In this document: positions 32,507-34,810 of the stretch, piece by piece | Numbering within the stretch: position 1 is the stretch's first letter | Layout of the letters: every line of letters begins with the position of its first letter | Assembly: GCF_011390835.1 (NCBI RefSeq) | Contig: NZ_JAABRQ010000031.1 | Location: forward strand, 1 to 34,810 | Direction: 5' to 3' | Source: Hydrogenophaga sp. | GTDB taxonomy: Bacteria; Pseudomonadota; Gammaproteobacteria; Burkholderiales; Burkholderiaceae_C | Length of the DNA: 34,810 bases | Position numbers and translations under genes: made by a program | The notes under the pieces: generated by a model | Told to the model about the DNA's origin: nothing | Database searches by the model: none | What the model saw: only the letters and a program-made list of their open reading frames with translations

Positions 32507-33745
32507 CTACAGCGCTCTTTGCCGCCACGCCAGTGCCGCCCCCACCCACAGCGCCAGCGCCGAGTACACCAGCCCGCGCGCCAGCCCTCCGGGGCCGTCG
32601 GCGATGAAGCCCACCACCGTGGGGCCGACGATCTGGCCAGCGGCGAACACAATGGTGAAGGCGGAAATGCCGGCCGCCCACTGTGAGGGCGGCAGGTTGT
32701 GCCGCACCAGCGCAGTGGTGGACGCCACCACAGAGAGGAAAACGGCGCCAAATAACAGACCCGAGGCCAGCACCAGCGGCCAAGCACTGGTGAGCGCGGG
32801 CAGCAGGGTCGCGACACCGAGCAAGGCGTTCAGACGCGCTTGGGGCTGGCCGTCACGATGGCGATCGAGCAGCCTGGCCCAGAGACGCGAGGACGCCATG
32901 ACCGCCAAACCCAGCAGTGCGTAGAACGCGGTGATGGCGCCTGGGCTGCTGCCCTGGTCGCGCAGCAAGGCGATCACAAAGGTCATGTAGCCGATGTAGC
33001 CAACACCAAAACCGGCATAGCCAGCGAGGCCAAACGCGAAGTCGCGCGGTCGGAATACGCGCGCAGCGAACCGGGCAGCCTCCGTGGGCGGGATGGTGGT
33101 AGGAGTGGTGCGCAAAGCAGCGTTGCCCGCGAGCCGGCTCGCCGGCCAGATCAGCAGCACGGTGGCCGCCGTGCACGCCACCGCCAGCGCCCACCACGCC
33201 CAAGCCCAGGCGTGGGCCTGCCCCGCCGCCAGTTGCAGCGCACACGGCACACCGATCGCCGAGACCACAATGCCCAGCCCCGTCCCGCCGTAGTACAGGC
33301 CCAGCAGCAGGCCCATGCGCTCGGGCTGCCTCGCACCCAGCTGCGCGGCCAGAAGGCCACCGGCAATGAACACCATCGCACTCGCCACGCCCGCCAGCGC
33401 CCGTTGCAGCAGCAGCGGACCAGCCTCGGTGAAGAAGCCGCTCAGCGCCATGAACAGCGTGGCCAGCGCCGAACCCACCAGCAGCAGCGCGGTTGGTGGG
33501 TACCGGCGCATCAGCCAGGGCGTGGCCAGTGCGCCCAGCAAATAGCCTGCGGCGTTGGCGGTGTTCATCGCGCCGGCCAGCGTGTAGCTCCAGCCCAGGT
33601 CTTCGCGCATGGGCGGCAACAGCAGGCCATAAGCAAAGCGCGTGATGCCCAGCGACACCGCCGCCCCCAGCGAGAGGGCCAGCGCCAGCCAAAGGGTGTC
33701 GCGGGAATAGGCGGCGGGTGAAGGGGCGACGGGACTCGGTGCCAT
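32507..33745 (-). CDS. YbfB/YjiJ family MFS transporter
   Basis: A 412-residue major facilitator permease with about 12 hydrophobic segments. The first helix carries SLGAAVSLGITRFAYGLLLPPMREDLGWS, the signature of the YbfB/YjiJ family. The second half starts at FAFGLAGYAGFGVGYIGYMTF, and the end is AAGQIVGPTVVGFIADGPGG. The substrate is unknown. The ATG at 33745 starts MAPSPVAPSPAAYSRDTLWLA; an upstream in-frame extension to 33814 is not typical. It lies upstream of speB with 115 bases between, so read-through is possible but not implied. Confidence 0.9.
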   Translation of the reverse strand: MAPSPVAPSPAAYSRDTLWLALALSLGAAVSLGITRFAYGLLLPPMREDLGWSYTLAGAMNTANAAGYLLGALATPWLMRRYPPTALLLVGSALATLFMALSGFFTEAGPLLLQRALAGVASAMVFIAGGLLAAQLGARQPERMGLLLGLYYGGTGLGIVVSAIGVPCALQLAAGQAHAWAWAWWALAVACTAATVLLIWPASRLAGNAALRTTPTTIPPTEAARFAARVFRPRDFAFGLAGYAGFGVGYIGYMTFVIALLRDQGSSPGAITAFYALLGLAVMASSRLWARLLDRHRDGQPQARLNALLGVATLLPALTSAWPLVLASGLLFGAVFLSVVASTTALVRHNLPPSQWAAGISAFTIVFAAGQIVGPTVVGFIADGPGGLARGLVYSALALWVGAALAWRQRAL

Positions 33746-33836
33746 CACCCGCAATTGTGATCCTGCCAAGGCGGCGGCGCTGAGGTGGGCATGGGCTCCG
33801 GCCCCGCTCAACACCAGCGGCGAAGCGGTGTGAAGA

Positions 33837-34430
33837 TCAGTTGCCCACGCCCACCGGCGACGGCGCCAGCATCACGATGCGGGTGAACAGGCGATCGAAC
33901 TGCGGGTTGCGCGGCAGGCGCGCGTTCAGCGGGTCCTGGTTGGTGGCAAACGCCGCGTTGAGCGCGTGCCAGTCGGCATCGCTGAGCGCGCGCTCGGCAG
34001 CCGGCAGCACCTGCGTTTCTTCAACCCGCATGTGGTCCAGGTAAAACGACACATAACGCTGCGCAGCATCTTCAAACGCCGCGCGCCGGGTGTCACCCAG
34101 GTACTCCCAGGCCATCAGCAGGTGCATCAGATCGCGCACCCGGTGTTCACCCGATTCATGGTCGCGGTCCAGCTGGGCGATGGCCTCTGCGGTTTCGGGC
34201 GCGGCCTTGGCCACGCGCGGAAACAGCAGCTCGGTTTCCTTGGGGTGGTGCAGGGTCTCGGGGAACTCGTCGATGTAGAACAGCATGGCGCGCATCACCT
34301 CGAAAAATCGATCGTGCTCGCCACGACCTGCGGGGTCTGGTCCGCGCTGAATCATTTGCAACATGGACTTCAGCATGGCGGCCAGGCTGGCATGTTCGTC
34401 GCGGATCACGCGCAAGGCTTCGTGTGGCAT
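33837..34430 (-). CDS. Hemerythrin (HHE cation-binding) domain protein
   Basis: A 197-residue cytosolic four-helix protein with the hemerythrin-like di-iron pattern. Likely ligands are the His in VIRDEHASLAAML, His-His and Glu in ETLHHPKETELLFPRV, the His in LDRDHESGEHRVRDL, and the His and Glu in YLDHMRVEETQVLPAAE. The family binds O2, nitric oxide or iron, or acts in redox sensing. The C-terminal third (after about 165) is extra and of unknown role. AGGAG lies nine bases upstream of the ATG. A perfect FNR/ANR box lies 68 bases upstream, suggesting low-oxygen induction. It follows the P-type ATPase gene on the same strand. Confidence 0.92.
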   Translation of the reverse strand: MPHEALRVIRDEHASLAAMLKSMLQMIQRGPDPAGRGEHDRFFEVMRAMLFYIDEFPETLHHPKETELLFPRVAKAAPETAEAIAQLDRDHESGEHRVRDLMHLLMAWEYLGDTRRAAFEDAAQRYVSFYLDHMRVEETQVLPAAERALSDADWHALNAAFATNQDPLNARLPRNPQFDRLFTRIVMLAPSPVGVGN

Positions 34431-34497
34431 GGACTTGTCTCCTGATCGTTCGAGTCTCTTGGAGGGGCCAGCATCCCAGAGGGGCAGCGCTCAGGAC

Positions 34498-34511
34498 TTG
34501 ACCCATATCAA
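34498..34511. promoter_or_regulatory. FNR/ANR box upstream of the hemerythrin gene
   Basis: TTGACCCATATCAA carries both TTGA and TCAA half-sites of the FNR/ANR consensus TTGAT-N4-ATCAA at correct spacing, with one C in place of T next to the left half-site. It lies 68-81 bases before the hemerythrin ATG and just after the ATPase stop. A class II position would place the start site near 34463. Confidence 0.7.
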
Positions 34512-34534
34512 ACGCGGCAGATTGCTCCCACCGG

Positions 34535-34810
34535 TCAGACCGGCGGCTTCCAGCGCTTGAGCAGCAGCGCGTTGCTCACCACGCTCACCGAGCTCAACGC
34601 CATGGCAGCGCCAGCGACCACCGGGCTAAGGAAGCCCAACGCAGCCAGCGGGATACCGGCCACGTTGTACGCAAACGCCCAGAACAGGTTTTGCCGGATC
34701 TTGCGCACCGTGCGCCTCGAGATGTCGAGCGAGGCGGCGATGAGCGCCGGGTCGCCGCGCATGAGCGTGATGCCGGCAGCGTGCATGGCCACGTCGGATC
34801 CACCGCCCTG
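34535..34810 (-). CDS. Copper-type heavy-metal P1B ATPase (C-terminal end)
   Basis: Only the last 91 residues are in the window; the gene continues past the right edge. They include [19 protein letters not shown], the end of the P-domain, then two transmembrane helices. The first contains [17 protein letters not shown], with the Tyr-Asn pair of helix 7. The second contains [19 protein letters not shown], with the Met and Ser of Cu+ transporting P1B-1 ATPases. It exports Cu+ from the cytosol, either for detoxification (CopA) or for cbb3 oxidase assembly (CcoI/FixI). The FNR-regulated neighbour favours the second, but no ccoS follows, so this is unresolved. Confidence 0.93.
   Translation of the reverse strand, partial: QGGGSDVAMHAAGITLMRGDPALIAASLDISRRTVRKIRQNLFWAFAYNVAGIPLAALGFLSPVVAGAAMALSSVSVVSNALLLKRWKPPV

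Noticed and set aside
31447..32817. Extended N-terminus of the agmatinase frame
   Set aside because: The extra 142 residues overlap the MFS gene and are arginine/tryptophan-rich noise; agmatinase similarity starts at the ATG at 32391.

Overview
The window is high-GC, gene-dense chromosomal DNA. The mnmG-rsmG-parA-parB arrangement, the PuuABCD/PotFGHI set and a short GC-rich intergenic repeat suggest a beta-proteobacterium of order Burkholderiales, most likely family Comamonadaceae (a Hydrogenophaga- or Acidovorax-like organism). This placement is inferred from gene content and style only. I see no rRNA, tRNA, CRISPR array, insertion sequence or phage gene.

Layout. Positions 1-3550: a cut-off PduO-type cobalamin adenosyltransferase (minus), a small secreted EF-hand protein, a GlcD/D-lactate dehydrogenase-type flavoprotein and an Old Yellow Enzyme homologue (all plus). 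Positions 3570-9970 (minus): mnmG, rsmG, a LysE-type exporter, parA, a small alpha/beta hydrolase, parB and a membrane-anchored methyltransferase. Four parS-like palindromes at 5849, 7404, 8326 and 10027 mark this as the chromosome segregation, probably origin-proximal, locus. Positions 10120-11000 (plus): an FMN reductase and a translationally coupled small cysteine-cluster (YkgJ-like) gene. They end at a hairpin shared with a minus-strand operon of cytochrome b561 and two YceI proteins. Positions 12949-14850 (plus): a Crp-family regulator, a small DUF2892 membrane protein preceded by a perfect CRP-type palindrome, and a class II aldolase.

Positions 14850-32390 form a putrescine/agmatine uptake and catabolism region. 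SpeB would make putrescine from agmatine. PotFGHI would import polyamines. PuuA, PuuB, PuuC and PuuD would convert putrescine to GABA through gamma-glutamylated intermediates, and GabT would take GABA to succinate semialdehyde. A SpuC-type transaminase offers a parallel direct route. A second glutamine-synthetase-family enzyme and a kinase-like protein with an altered catalytic loop end the run. A MocR/PdxR-type regulator is divergent from puuD, with palindromes between the two. Four copies of one GC-rich repeat sit immediately after stop codons in this cluster.

Positions 32507-34810 (minus): a YbfB-like MFS permease, a hemerythrin protein preceded by a perfect FNR/ANR box, and the C-terminus of a copper P-type ATPase. 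This end looks like a low-oxygen or copper/cbb3-type neighbourhood. No single undescribed system is evident. The best leads are the parS set with one site over a start codon, the second GS-like enzyme and odd kinase in the putrescine cluster, the repeat family, and three adjacent regulator/operator pairs.
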